Shown here: positions 1 through 8,368 of the stretch, one piece after another
Position numbering within the stretch: position 1 is the first letter of the stretch
Layout of the letters: every line of letters begins with the position of its first letter
Assembly: GCA_009777735.1 (NCBI GenBank)
Contig: WRLF01000001.1
Coordinates: 62,001-126,000, forward strand
Direction: 5' to 3'
DNA length: 64,000 bases
From: Treponema sp.
GTDB lineage: Bacteria; Spirochaetota; Spirochaetia; Treponematales; Breznakiellaceae
Program-made: the position numbers and the translations under genes
The notes under the pieces: model-generated
Database searches by the model: none
What the model was told of the DNA's origin: nothing
Seen by the model: only the letters and a program-made list of their open reading frames with translations

Positions 1-802
1 CGAGATTGTTTACCGTCCGCATTTTTTCCTGTAATTCCCGCGATGCGCGTGCAAGCTCTTCCTGCTCCGCCCTGCGCCTTGCTTCTGCTGCTTCACGCTG
101 CATCTGAGCTTCTGCTGCCATAGCTTCACGCTGCATCTGAGCTGCTGCCGCAGCCTCGCCGTTAACTGAAGCTGTTGCCTGGGTTGAAGCTGCTGCCTGG
201 GTAAGGCCCTGTTCCCGCAATATCCTGTCCTTTAATGCAAGCAATTCCGGATTGTCGGGATCATTGGCAAGAAGCCTGTTTACAAAATCCAATGCCTGAT
301 CATGATCCCCGGAAGCAAGAATCTGTTCTCCGAGTATTCTGTTCCGCAGGGCAATCAGTTCCGGGTTGTCGGGATCTGCGGCAAGCAGGCTGTCAATAAA
401 TTCCAGCGCACGGGTATAATCTCCCGAGGCAAGCAGTTGTTCTCCCAGAATTCTGTCTCTCAGGGCAAGCAATTCCGGGTTGTCAGGGTCTGCGGCAATG
501 AGGCGGTTAATAATTTCCAGTGCTTGCAGGAATTCCCCCGATGCCAAAAGCTCCCGTGCCAGTGCTAGTTCTCTCTGCAATATCTGTTCTTCCGGCGATA
601 AAACAGTTTCATTCCGGTGATCATTTCTGTCAAACACGCCAAACCGGTCCAGCAAGAGGAAACCCACCCCGCAGGTAAGCAAGATAATAAAGACAAGCCC
701 TGTTATACCTATGGCCAGCAACCGTTTATCATGTTTTTTTGTTTCGTCTGCGGCTTTAAGCAGCCCTTTGTTTGAGTTATTCAAGTTCGAATTCTCCATC
801 AT
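1..802 (-). CDS. Membrane-anchored TPR-like repeat protein (3' part outside window)
   Basis: An open frame runs from ATGATG (802/799) off the left edge; there is no stop to position 2. The N-terminus is short and polar, then one hydrophobic segment (about residues 28-51) predicts a single-span protein with its bulk on the outer face. Residues from about 83 form three tandem 38-residue TPR-like helical repeats (core LLAADPDNPEL), followed by an Ala/Glu/Gln/Arg-rich coiled coil with repeated AAxAQMQREA. The start overlaps the end of the upstream TPR gene by 26 nt. TTG at 784 is an alternative start with GGAG nine bases before it. Translational coupling with the upstream TPR gene suggests one envelope complex; the function is unknown. 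Confidence 0.75.
   Translation of the reverse strand, partial: MMENSNLNNSNKGLLKAADETKKHDKRLLAIGITGLVFIILLTCGVGFLLLDRFGVFDRNDHRNETVLSPEEQILQRELALARELLASGEFLQALEIINRLIAADPDNPELLALRDRILGEQLLASGDYTRALEFIDSLLAADPDNPELIALRNRILGEQILASGDHDQALDFVNRLLANDPDNPELLALKDRILREQGLTQAAASTQATASVNGEAAAAAQMQREAMAAEAQMQREAAEARRRAEQEELARASRELQEKMRTVNNL
215..556 (-). repeat. Three tandem 114-bp coding repeats
   Basis: The units at 215-328, 329-442 and 443-556 are strongly similar at DNA level and each encodes 38 residues ending RILG/RILR. The period is a multiple of three, so copy-number change would keep the frame. They lie inside the TPR-like gene at the left edge. Confidence 0.8.
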
Positions 803-1559
803 ATCCTTCAACATCTTCGGCTCCTGTAGATAAACTCTGACTCGCTCCGGCAGCGGACTGGAGCGATGCGGCAACATCTTCCAACAGACGCTGCCGCCGT
901 TCAGCTTCGACACGCTGTCTTTCTGCCTCCATACGGGCAGCTTCTTCCGCAGCAAGCCGTAGTCTTTCAGCTTCGGCACGCGCCCGTTCTGCATCAAGAC
1001 GGGCCATTTCTTCCGCAACCAGTCTTCGTCTTTCAGCTTCCGCTTGCTCCGCTCTTATGAAGGCAGTCATCCGCTCAATTGACTGGCGCTGAGGGGCGCG
1101 CGGCTCAAGCAGGAGGTACTGCTCGTAGTCGGCAATTGCTTCCTGAAGCGTGCCTTTTCGTATGCGGGCATTTGCCCTGCCCAGCCAGGCTGAAGAATAC
1201 ATGCGATCAGCACTTATCGCCCGGGTAAACATTGCTTCGGCTTCTGCAGCAAAACCGCTTCTGAAATACGCATTACCAAGGTTGCTTGCGACTGTTGCGG
1301 TGAGATGCCCTGCCCTGTCCAGGACTTGCCGGTACACGACAATGGCCTCATCGACCCGGCCCAATTGTTCGTATGAGATTCCAAGGTACAGATAAGCCGT
1401 TACATTGGATGGATTCTGTGCTATGGAGCTTTCCAGGAAGATCACCGCTTCCTGCGGATTGTTTTGCATGAACAGTTCTTCGCCTCTGGCAAAGCTGTCC
1501 TGCCCAAAGCTCCAGGCAGAACCCAGTAGAATCAACACAATCCAACAGATTATTTTCAT
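777..1559 (-). CDS. Secreted TPR protein with C-terminal coiled coil
   Basis: 260 residues. Residues 1-19 are a signal peptide (hydrophobic stretch ending SAWSFGQ). About residues 22-155 hold TPR units with the usual spacing (AYLYLGISYEQLGRVDEA, then VASNLGNAYFRSGFAAEA, then AWLGRANARIRKGTLQEA), a protein-protein interaction scaffold. Residues 165-230 are a highly charged Ala/Glu/Arg coiled coil. GGAGGGGG lies directly before ATG 1559. It is first in a two-gene unit with the repeat protein at the window edge. A periplasmic scaffold is likely; the partner is unknown. Confidence 0.8.
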   Translation of the reverse strand: MKIICWIVLILLGSAWSFGQDSFARGEELFMQNNPQEAVIFLESSIAQNPSNVTAYLYLGISYEQLGRVDEAIVVYRQVLDRAGHLTATVASNLGNAYFRSGFAAEAEAMFTRAISADRMYSSAWLGRANARIRKGTLQEAIADYEQYLLLEPRAPQRQSIERMTAFIRAEQAEAERRRLVAEEMARLDAERARAEAERLRLAAEEAARMEAERQRVEAERRQRLLEDVAASLQSAAGASQSLSTGAEDVEGYDGEFELE

Positions 1560-1704
1560 ACCCCCTCCTTCAGGAAAACTATTTCATATTCCCGGCCAAT
1601 ATAATAGAATGTAAGTAAGGAATAGTTATGCTATTTTCGGCTGCACAATACCAACTTATTGTCATTATCGGAATATTTTCTCGTATTCCAAAGCATGGCT
1701 ATAT

Positions 1705-2322
1705 ATGAAAATACTCTGCATTTCGGATCATATTGACCCTTTGGTCTATTCAAATTCGATTAAGGCACGATATGCAGACATTGATTATATCCTGAGCGCC
1801 GGTGATCTTCCCCTTGATTACCTTGATTTCATTGTCTCAAACCTGAACAAGCCTCTGTTTTTTGTTTTTGGGAACCATCATGTCCAGAAACTGACAGAAA
1901 ACAACTATCAGGACTGCGGCTGTATCCACGTTGGATCAAAAGTACAAAGAGAAGAAGGCCTTATTGTCGCCGGGCTGGGCGGATCAATGCGTTATAATAC
2001 CGGAGTAAACCAGTTCACCGAGTTTCAAATGTTCCTTGAAGCGTTCAAACTTATCCCCAGCCTGCTGTTTAACCGTCTGTTTCACCGGCGTTTTCTCGAT
2101 GTCCTCCTCACCCATGCGCCTCCCAAAGGCATTCACGATAAACCGGACAGATGCCATTGGGGTTTCAAGGCCTTCCTCTGGTTCATGAAAACATTTAAAC
2201 CCAAATACCTGGTTCACGGTCATATCCACCTGTATGATTTGGCCGATACACGCCGCACGAAATGGATGGAAACCGAAGTGATCAACGCTTACAGCCACTA
2301 TGTTATTGATACGAAGGAGTGA
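1705..2322 (+). CDS. Calcineurin-like metallophosphoesterase
   Basis: 205 residues. The family's metal-binding motifs are in order: the first block is SDHIDP rather than the usual DxH, then GDLP, GNHH, THAPP and the closing HGHIH. It is a small soluble phosphoesterase that needs two metal ions; its substrate cannot be told from sequence. No clear Shine-Dalgarno precedes ATG 1705. It is a single gene, divergent from the TPR pair across 145 bp in which no other gene is seen. Confidence 0.8.
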   Translation: MKILCISDHIDPLVYSNSIKARYADIDYILSAGDLPLDYLDFIVSNLNKPLFFVFGNHHVQKLTENNYQDCGCIHVGSKVQREEGLIVAGLGGSMRYNTGVNQFTEFQMFLEAFKLIPSLLFNRLFHRRFLDVLLTHAPPKGIHDKPDRCHWGFKAFLWFMKTFKPKYLVHGHIHLYDLADTRRTKWMETEVINAYSHYVIDTKE

Positions 2323-2380
2323 GGAGTGTTTCAGCTGTAGGGGCATACAGAAAAGTTAGTAATAGGGAATGGTAGCTATG

Positions 2381-2409
2381 TTGACATTGTACACAAATAT
2401 GTATACAAT
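2381..2409 (+). promoter_or_regulatory. Promoter with internal operator for the toxin-antitoxin operon
   Basis: TTGACA (2381-2386), 17-bp spacer, TACAAT (2404-2409). The spacer and -10 are covered by an imperfect dyad, TTGTACAC (2387-2394) with GTATACAA (2401-2408), 7 of 8 bases matching around a 6-bp centre. A dyad between -35 and -10 fits autorepression by the antitoxin, the usual arrangement for RelB-type operons. Confidence 0.65.
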
Positions 2410-2427
2410 ATGTGCAAGAGGTATTAT

Positions 2428-2763
2428 ATGGCTCAGACAAGTATAAATATTAGGATTGATGAAGACCTTAAAAATAATTTTGAGGCTGTTTGCAGCGAAA
2501 TCGGATTTACTATGACGGCAGCATTCAATGTATTTGCCAAAGCGGTAACAGCAAGAAAAGAAATCCCGTTTAAGCTTACTGCCAGACACGTTATTCCCCA
2601 AAATGAAGAATGGGGGTATTTGTTTGACGGGAATTTATTAAGCGCATCTGAAGCTGCCGGAATTGCCGGAAAATGGAACAATGACCTGCATGTTTCATCT
2701 AAAAGCAAATCTGCATGGGCAGAATCCGCTGTTAAAAAGGAAATACGTAAAAAAGGAACGTGA
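2428..2763 (+). CDS. RelB/DinJ-family antitoxin
   Basis: 111 residues from ATG 2428, chosen over an upstream ATG at 2410 because AAGAGG lies 6 nt before it and the 2410 start sits in the -10 region. The N-terminus (TSINIRIDEDLKNNFEAVCS) is a ribbon-helix-helix of the RelB/DinJ type, with the family's Gly-Phe/Thr-Met-Thr-Ala stretch following. The C-terminus is charged and probably wraps the toxin. It overlaps or abuts the downstream PIN gene. It should bind the dyad in its own promoter and repress the pair. Confidence 0.8.
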   Translation: MAQTSINIRIDEDLKNNFEAVCSEIGFTMTAAFNVFAKAVTARKEIPFKLTARHVIPQNEEWGYLFDGNLLSASEAAGIAGKWNNDLHVSSKSKSAWAESAVKKEIRKKGT

Positions 2764-2768
2764 GAAAC

Positions 2769-3155
2769 ATGGTATTGCTGGACACTAATGCTGTATTACG
2801 TTTTATCTTAAAAGATGTGTCCAAACAGCATAAAGAGATAGTGCAATTTATTTCTTCCAATCCATCTGCAATCAGGCTGGAAGTGCTTATAGAAATGATT
2901 TTTGTTCTTGAGAAATACTATAAAAAGAACCGTCAGGAAATAGCGCATATAGTTTCTGTCTTGGGAAAGACTGAAAATCTGTTTATTCAATATCCCCGTG
3001 TCGTAGCAAAGGCTTTGACACTTTTCATAGAAAATGAACTTGACATAGTTGACTGTATTCTATGCGCTTTTAATGATGTTATGGGTTATGATGTTTTTAC
3101 TTTTGATACAGAAATGAAAAATATACTTCAACGTAACAAAAAGGTAACAAAGTAA
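2769..3155 (+). CDS. PIN-domain ribonuclease toxin
   Basis: 128 residues from ATG 2769; GTG 2760 is an alternative but lies too close to the AAGGA. PIN-domain acidic residues are visible: LLDTNAVLRF (first Asp and Asn), Glu in RLEVLIE, Asp in ELDIVDCIL and Asp in FTFDTEM, consistent with a VapC-like Mg-dependent RNase. It follows a RelB/DinJ-type antitoxin, whose usual partner is a RelE/YafQ-type toxin, so the pairing is mixed. Its RNA target is unknown. Confidence 0.75.
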   Translation: MVLLDTNAVLRFILKDVSKQHKEIVQFISSNPSAIRLEVLIEMIFVLEKYYKKNRQEIAHIVSVLGKTENLFIQYPRVVAKALTLFIENELDIVDCILCAFNDVMGYDVFTFDTEMKNILQRNKKVTK

Positions 3156-3241
3156 AAATTAAAATAACAGTTGGGGCATGCGAAAAAATGTTGAACGGCT
3201 TGCCGCTTTTACAGGATCCGTTGACTGGAGATGAAATAAGT

Positions 3242-5353
3242 TCACTCCACCTTGAACCGGGACACTTCCTTAATTAAGACATCAATGGCATCACGGTTCT
3301 TGCGGCTTATATCATTTACATTGTTTACCGCCTGATTGACACGGTCAGCGCCATCGGACATCTCATTCATACCCAATGTGATTTCCTGGGTTGCCTTTTC
3401 CAAATTCTCGCTTTCCCGGATAACTTCTTTTGCCCCTTCAAGCATTTCATTGGAACCGCTCTTTACCTGGCGGGTTATATCGTTTACATTGCCGACGCCC
3501 TGAAGCAATTGTTTGCTCCCGATGCCCTGCTCTTCCATTGCGCTGCGGACATTATCTTCCTGTTCGGCGACAACCTTGATATTTGTGTCGATAGCTTCGA
3601 ACTTGTTGAGCACATTTCCCGTAGACTGTGTTATCTTGTCGATCGAGCTTTTTATCTTTTTGAGTACGGCGCCAATGGTTTTGGATTGATTACTTGAGCT
3701 TTCAGCCAGTTTACGGATCTCATCGGCAACAACGGCAAAACCCTTGCCCGCCTCGCCTGCGTGTGCGGCTTCAATTGCCGCGTTCATTGAGAGCAGGTTC
3801 GTCTGGCTGGCAATGTTTTCCATCACTGAATTTATCTCAAGGAGGCCTTCCGATTCGCGGGCAATTTCCTGTATGTCCGAAGCCACATCGGAAAGACCGG
3901 TTCGCCCCACCTCTGAAGCTTCTTTGAGTGAGGAAACATTACCGACATTGTTGACCAACGTGGCGGTAACGGACTGGATATTGGCCACCATCTGTTCAAT
4001 GGCGCTTGAAGCCTGGCTGATATTTTCGCTCTGGTTTTCTACATGATCATTGAGCTTGTTGATGTTTCCCACCACCTGTTCCATGGTTGCATGGGTCTCG
4101 CTTACGCCGGCACTCTGGTTCAAGACACGGTTTTTAATTCCTTGGACATTAGCGGTAATCTCGTTCATTGCTGCGGCGGTTTCATTCATTTCATTGGAAA
4201 GAGCCGTGCCTATTTCGGAAAGAGCCTGTGCCTCAATTTTGATGTTTATAACCATTGCCTTTATTTTCTCTATCGTTTTGTTGAAGTAACGGGCAAGAAG
4301 GCCGAGTTCGTCATTGGATTTGACAGTGACATTTCTGGTCAGATCCCCTTCGCCTTCGGAAATATCTTCCAATGTAAGGGTTACCCGGCGTATAGGATTG
4401 GCAATCGATCGTCCGACATACAACGCAGCGGCGATACTGATGATTAAGCAGATTGCCCCAATAAGCAGCACTAACCTCATGGTACTTCGAATATCACTTT
4501 CAAAATCATCTCTTTCAATCGAAACAATGAGCTTCCAGTTGTTATACCCTGGTATTTCCATAAAGGCGTTTATCCTGGAATCTCCCCTCTGAGTATATGA
4601 TGCAGTTCCCTCATTTTCGTTAATGATGTGCTCTATCATATCAGAGAGAGATCGTAAAGAAGGATCATTAGATGCTTCCTGAATCGGATTGAAGATGGAA
4701 TGTACCAGCGCTTGATCAGGATGGGCTATATAATCTCCCTCTTTGTTTATTAAAAAAGCGTACCCGCTTTGCCATGCGGGCTTTACCAGGGCTAATGCCT
4801 GATCAAGGACAGCCCGTGCATCCTTGCGGGCAATGACGAGGCCGATGACCGGAGCGCGCGGCTCACTGCTTTGGAAAACCGGGGCTGCCATCATAACTGC
4901 TACTGAGTTCGTCAGCCGGTTGAGAATGGTATCCGACATTACGCTTGTCCCGCCGAAAGCCGCCTGGATATAATCCCTGTCACTCAGGTTCCCGACATAA
5001 CTGTTCTCGGTAGTAAGGTGAAGTGTGGTGTAAGTGGAGCCGTCAGGAAACACGAGAGCCATATCAGCCACCCCTATGCGGGCAACTTCCGGGACGAGGC
5101 TTTCAAAGACGACGCCTTCCCAATCCATGGTCCGGGTTCTGGCGCGGTTGGCGATTTCTTCAAGCTGGATAAGCTCGGAATTAAGTACCGCAGCGATAAG
5201 TTCGGCGCTAATCCTGGCTTCTGTGGAAAGTTCGCTATAGGCGGCCGCTTCCATTTTATCCGTAACTAGAATTTGCAGGGCAATGGTAATACTGCCAATA
5301 CTTACCAGCAGGACTAACCCGATAAGCAATGGTATTTTTATACTTAACTTCAA
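3242..5353 (-). CDS. Methyl-accepting chemotaxis protein, double-Cache type
   Basis: 703 residues. A membrane segment at about 8-28, a long periplasmic sensor (about 35-285) of double-Cache type (features YVGNLSDRDYIQ and GYAFLINKEGDYIAHP), a second membrane segment (about 290-312), a HAMP domain (about 313-365) and a cytoplasmic methyl-accepting hairpin whose tip includes MNAAIEAAHAGEAGKGFAVV and ADEIRKLAE. It should sense a small ligand and signal through CheW/CheA to the flagellar motor. Its start overlaps the upstream receiver gene by 4 nt. No cheA, cheW or cheR is in the window. Confidence 0.95.
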   Translation of the reverse strand: MKLSIKIPLLIGLVLLVSIGSITIALQILVTDKMEAAAYSELSTEARISAELIAAVLNSELIQLEEIANRARTRTMDWEGVVFESLVPEVARIGVADMALVFPDGSTYTTLHLTTENSYVGNLSDRDYIQAAFGGTSVMSDTILNRLTNSVAVMMAAPVFQSSEPRAPVIGLVIARKDARAVLDQALALVKPAWQSGYAFLINKEGDYIAHPDQALVHSIFNPIQEASNDPSLRSLSDMIEHIINENEGTASYTQRGDSRINAFMEIPGYNNWKLIVSIERDDFESDIRSTMRLVLLIGAICLIISIAAALYVGRSIANPIRRVTLTLEDISEGEGDLTRNVTVKSNDELGLLARYFNKTIEKIKAMVINIKIEAQALSEIGTALSNEMNETAAAMNEITANVQGIKNRVLNQSAGVSETHATMEQVVGNINKLNDHVENQSENISQASSAIEQMVANIQSVTATLVNNVGNVSSLKEASEVGRTGLSDVASDIQEIARESEGLLEINSVMENIASQTNLLSMNAAIEAAHAGEAGKGFAVVADEIRKLAESSSNQSKTIGAVLKKIKSSIDKITQSTGNVLNKFEAIDTNIKVVAEQEDNVRSAMEEQGIGSKQLLQGVGNVNDITRQVKSGSNEMLEGAKEVIRESENLEKATQEITLGMNEMSDGADRVNQAVNNVNDISRKNRDAIDVLIKEVSRFKVE

Positions 5354-5757
5354 ACCAAAACTCCTTTTTTTTGTGATAAAAACCTCATTAAAGTAAATAA
5401 AAGTTTTTGGGGTTCAAATGGCTTTTCAAGATGAAAATCCATACCGGCATTGATTGCGGCATCAATATCTTCCTGGAAGGCAAGCGTTGTTACCGCAATA
5501 ATCGGTACTGTCCGTGCGTTAGGCAATCCGGATGTTCTGATTTCTTCAGTTGCTTTATATCCGTCCAAATTCGGCATCATGATGTCCATTAAAATTATAT
5601 CAATACTATCCGATTCTGCATAGAAAACATCAACTGCCTGTCTGCCGTCCTTCACCTCAATGATATCTGCACCCATGGGTAGTAAAATATTTTTTAATAC
5701 AGTCCGGTTGATTGGTATATCATCAACAACCAGAATCCGCTTTCCAGAGAAATCCAA
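5350..5757 (-). CDS. Single-domain response regulator (CheY-like receiver)
   Basis: About 135 residues from TTG 5757, preferred over GTG 5805 because GAGGAGG (5767-5773) lies nine bases upstream. Receiver features: RILVVDDIPINRTVL (acidic pair), phospho-acceptor Asp in IILMDIMMPNLDGY, Thr in IIAVTTLAFQ and Lys in HLEKPFEP. No output domain. The sequence is closer to receivers of hybrid kinases than to flagellar CheY. Coupled to the chemoreceptor by a 4-nt overlap, it may feed chemotaxis or adaptation. Confidence 0.85.
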   Translation of the reverse strand: MDFSGKRILVVDDIPINRTVLKNILLPMGADIIEVKDGRQAVDVFYAESDSIDIILMDIMMPNLDGYKATEEIRTSGLPNARTVPIIAVTTLAFQEDIDAAINAGMDFHLEKPFEPQKLLFTLMRFLSQKKGVLV

Positions 5758-5839
5758 AAATCTATGCCTCCTCTTATAACAACAATGCATTTCAAATGAA
5801 ATCACATGATTTTCATTAATAACTACTTATTAGATAGGT

Positions 5840-5868
5840 ATTTTATATAGAAATACATAGTTGGTCAA
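5840..5868 (-). promoter_or_regulatory. Promoter of the receiver-chemoreceptor operon
   Basis: On the minus strand: TTGACC (5868-5863), 17-bp spacer, TAAAAT (5845-5840). The predicted leader to the TTG start is about 75 nt. Confidence 0.6.
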
Positions 5869-5913
5869 TATACTGCAAGATATTTAAAGTAAATCATAGG
5901 CTTAAATGGGGTA

Positions 5914-6237
5914 ATGACTAATATTAGAGATGTTTTGGCAAAAAACATGAAGGCATACCGCAATGCTTTTGGTTTTTCACAGGCAAAATTAGCAGAAAAA
6001 GTTGATACCAGCACCCACTATATTGGGATGATAGAGACAAAAAAGAACTTCCCTTCGCCAGAAATGCTTGAGCGTATAGCCGCTGCCCTTGGAATAGACA
6101 CCATTGACTTGTTTTCCACAGAATCAAACCTGCCAAAAGCTATAAAAGCCAGCCGGAGGGCAGCTTTGAAAGACATTAAAAGCCTGATGGGGCGATTCAT
6201 TGATGAAAAATTAAAAGAGCTGGACAAAAATCCTTAA
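5914..6237 (+). CDS. XRE-family HTH transcriptional regulator
   Basis: 107 residues. Residues 5-65 form a Cro/CI-type helix-turn-helix (RNAFGFSQAKLAEKVDTSTH, then IGMIETKKNFPSPEMLERIA). The C-terminal 35 residues are a charged helix that may dimerise. A three-codon mini-ORF (ATG GGG TAA) overlaps the start as TAATG. It stands alone between the receiver gene (divergent) and the epimerase gene; the target is unknown. Confidence 0.85.
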   Translation: MTNIRDVLAKNMKAYRNAFGFSQAKLAEKVDTSTHYIGMIETKKNFPSPEMLERIAAALGIDTIDLFSTESNLPKAIKASRRAALKDIKSLMGRFIDEKLKELDKNP

Positions 6238-6271
6238 GCAGGATTCGAAGAGGACAAAAAAGCTGCATATA

Positions 6272-6300
6272 TTTACCTATCGGTTCATCCATGATATACT
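6272..6300 (+). promoter_or_regulatory. Promoter placing the start site at the epimerase ATG
   Basis: TTTACC (6272-6277), 17-bp spacer, TATACT (6295-6300), then 6 nt to ATG 6307. The predicted transcription start coincides with the A of ATG, and no Shine-Dalgarno is present. Confidence 0.55.
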
Positions 6301-6306
6301 ATCACC

Positions 6307-7341
6307 ATGAAGGTACTGTTTATCGGAGGAACCGGCATCATTAGCACGGCAATTTCAAAGCGGGTTTTGGAGCTTGGCTGGGAATTGTTTTTATTAAACC
6401 GGGGAAACCGAAACAAAGTGATTGACATACAAGGGAAACCCGGCAAGCTGGTTGAAATTTGCTGCGACATCAGGGAAGAAAGCGGGGAGACGATTCTCCA
6501 AAAAATCAAAGCGGCGGACGGGGATCGTTTTGATGTTGTTGCTGATTTTATCGCTTTTACCCAAGAGCATGTTGCAAAGGATTATACGCTTTTCAAAGAT
6601 ATTTGCAGACAATATATTTTTATCAGCTCGGCCTCAGCCTACCAAAAGCCCCTGTCATCATACCTGATCACCGAAAGCACCCCGCTGGCGAATCCTTATT
6701 GGGAATATTCGCGGAATAAAATTGCTTGTGAAGATTTTCTCATGGCAAAGTACCGGGAAAACGGTTTCCCCATTACCATTGTCCGGCCCAGCCATACATA
6801 TAGCGAGCGATCAGTACCGCTGGGGGTTCACGGTAATAAAGGAAGCTGGCAGGTAATTAAGCGGATGCTTGATGGCAAACAGGTGATCATCCACGGCGAC
6901 GGCACCAGTCTGTGGACCATGACGCACAACCGCGATTTTGCCCGCGCATTTACCGGCCTGATGGGAAACATCCGCGCTGTTGGCGAGGCTGTACACATTA
7001 CTTCCGACGAAAGCCTGACCTGGAACCAGATATACCAGGTTATAGCGGATACCCTGAACGTACCACTGCGGGCGGTTTATATTTCCAGCCGCTACCTTGC
7101 TCAAAACAGCCCGTACGATTTTACCGGCAGCCTTATCGGTGATAAGGCCAATTCTGTTGTGTTTGACAATACGAAACTAAAACGCCTGGTTCCCGGCTAT
7201 TATGCCGGTATCCGCTTTGATCAGGGAATAAGGGAAACCACCGCCTCTGTGCTTGCCAACAGTGAATATCAGGCTGCGGACCCCGAATTTGATACATGGT
7301 GCGATAAGGTTATTGCCGCTCAGGGGATTACAATACAGTAA
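6307..7341 (+). CDS. NAD-dependent epimerase/dehydratase family protein (extended SDR)
   Basis: 344 residues. The Rossmann dinucleotide motif is at the N-terminus (GGTGIIS, residues 7-13). The middle has FISSASAYQK followed by YSRNKIACEDFL (Tyr-x3-Lys catalytic pair) and then IVRPSHTYSE. This family includes sugar-nucleotide epimerases and CSP41-like RNA-binding SDRs; the substrate is not clear from sequence. Its promoter suggests a leaderless transcript. It is a single gene. Confidence 0.85.
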   Translation: MKVLFIGGTGIISTAISKRVLELGWELFLLNRGNRNKVIDIQGKPGKLVEICCDIREESGETILQKIKAADGDRFDVVADFIAFTQEHVAKDYTLFKDICRQYIFISSASAYQKPLSSYLITESTPLANPYWEYSRNKIACEDFLMAKYRENGFPITIVRPSHTYSERSVPLGVHGNKGSWQVIKRMLDGKQVIIHGDGTSLWTMTHNRDFARAFTGLMGNIRAVGEAVHITSDESLTWNQIYQVIADTLNVPLRAVYISSRYLAQNSPYDFTGSLIGDKANSVVFDNTKLKRLVPGYYAGIRFDQGIRETTASVLANSEYQAADPEFDTWCDKVIAAQGITIQ

Positions 7342-7350
7342 ACCGGTGAC

Positions 7351-7620
7351 TCAGAACCTCAGTTGGTATCCGGCAGTCAGGGCAATTCCCCGCCGCTTCG
7401 CAACATCCATGGTCTGACCGTAACTTTTTACCGTTACATCCGAAAAATCGAATATATAACGGGCATCTAAAATAAAAAGGCCTAAACGCCCTACCGGAAT
7501 ACTGCCAAACAGCCCTGCGGTAAACCCGAAGGTTACCCCGTCGATGTCCACATCCTCATTGATTCTTTCACTTGCCCAAAATGTCAAACGAATGTGATAG
7601 AGGAAACTCTGATTAAACTT
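7351..7620 (-). pseudogene. Remnant of an outer-membrane beta-barrel protein (C-terminal part)
   Basis: The frame encodes a barrel-like C-terminus: alternating hydrophobic/polar strands (VTFGFTAGLFGSIPVG, LFILDARYIFDF) and a final strand ending GYQLRF with the C-terminal Phe typical of outer-membrane barrels. Upstream the open frame continues but turns into unlike, Cys/Phe-rich residues near 7620, with no signal peptide or start. The 5' part therefore appears lost. A short zinc-ribbon gene on the other strand begins about 45 bp from the break. Confidence 0.6.
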
Positions 7621-7663
7621 AATGCACCTTGAATATTTAGCAAAAATATGCAAAAATTTAATC

Positions 7664-7969
7664 ATGAAAACAAAAAACAAAGAACGCCGGATTTTATACC
7701 TGGACAGGCAAAAACAGGGGTTATGCCCCCGTTGCGGCAAAAAGAAACGAAAAACGGAAAAACACTCGTATTGCAATGAGTGCCGGGAATTTTTTCGGGA
7801 TTACCACAATAAAAACTCGAAAGAAAACAGTAAAACCAGAAAGGCTGTTTATGCCGAAAGAAAGAAAAACCGTCAATGCCCACGGTGCGGAAAGAAGCAT
7901 AGAGCCGGATACAAAAAAATTATATGCCAAAAGTGTCTTGAAAAGAGTTATTCGTATATATCAAGCTGA
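7664..7969 (+). CDS. Small protein with two zinc ribbons
   Basis: 101 residues from ATG 7664. Two similar units: CPRCG (Cys21, Cys24) with CNEC (Cys37, Cys40), and CPRCG (Cys72, Cys75) with CQKC (Cys88, Cys91), a 51-residue period that points to internal duplication. The linkers are very Lys/Arg-rich, suggesting nucleic-acid binding. No ribosome site is obvious, and the region is AT-rich compared with neighbours. It sits at the broken end of a barrel gene, so it may be part of a transferred segment. Function unknown. Confidence 0.6.
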   Translation: MKTKNKERRILYLDRQKQGLCPRCGKKKRKTEKHSYCNECREFFRDYHNKNSKENSKTRKAVYAERKKNRQCPRCGKKHRAGYKKIICQKCLEKSYSYISS

Positions 7970-8007
7970 TTAAGCGAACGGAAACCTGTTTTATCACCGC
8001 AAGGTCA

Positions 8008-8358
8008 TTACCTCTCAATAACCCTCCATGAAACAGGTGTAACTGTTCTTCCCAATAAAAACATACTGTTATCCCCCTGCGGTTCATCCGGTAAAATAAC
8101 GGTAAACTCAATTACATAACCTTGAAGACTTCTGAGTTCATCTGCAACAGAGGGAGGGTATACCGCATACTCTGCGTTGTCTTCATCTATTATCCCAACA
8201 AAAGTAAACGGCTCGTTACCGTAAATTTGGACTCTGCCTGTTATCCTTACAGTGCTTTCTTCACCGGAAACATGGTCAGGCGAATCGTGTATACTTTCCC
8301 CGGCAGTTACACATGATAAAATACTCAAAGTTGCCACTGCAAGAAAATTAAATCGCAT
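8008..8358 (-). CDS. Small putative lipoprotein
   Basis: 116 residues. The signal peptide ends LSILSC (Cys16), an acceptable spirochaetal lipobox. The mature part (about 100 residues) has an OB-like alternating pattern (TVRITGRVQIYGNEPFTFVG), and no family is recognised. AGGAG precedes the ATG. It lies 10 nt downstream of the large metalloprotease gene on the same strand and is probably co-transcribed with it. Confidence 0.65.
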   Translation of the reverse strand: MRFNFLAVATLSILSCVTAGESIHDSPDHVSGEESTVRITGRVQIYGNEPFTFVGIIDEDNAEYAVYPPSVADELRSLQGYVIEFTVILPDEPQGDNSMFLLGRTVTPVSWRVIER

Positions 8359-8368
8359 GATTCAGCTC

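Noticed and set aside
215-556. Evenly spaced repeats as a possible CRISPR array
   Set aside because: The repeat unit is coding for its whole 114-bp length with no spacers; no cas gene is present.
3156-3241. A terminator between the PIN gene and the chemoreceptor gene
   Set aside because: Only a 5-bp stem with a long loop was seen; too weak to call.
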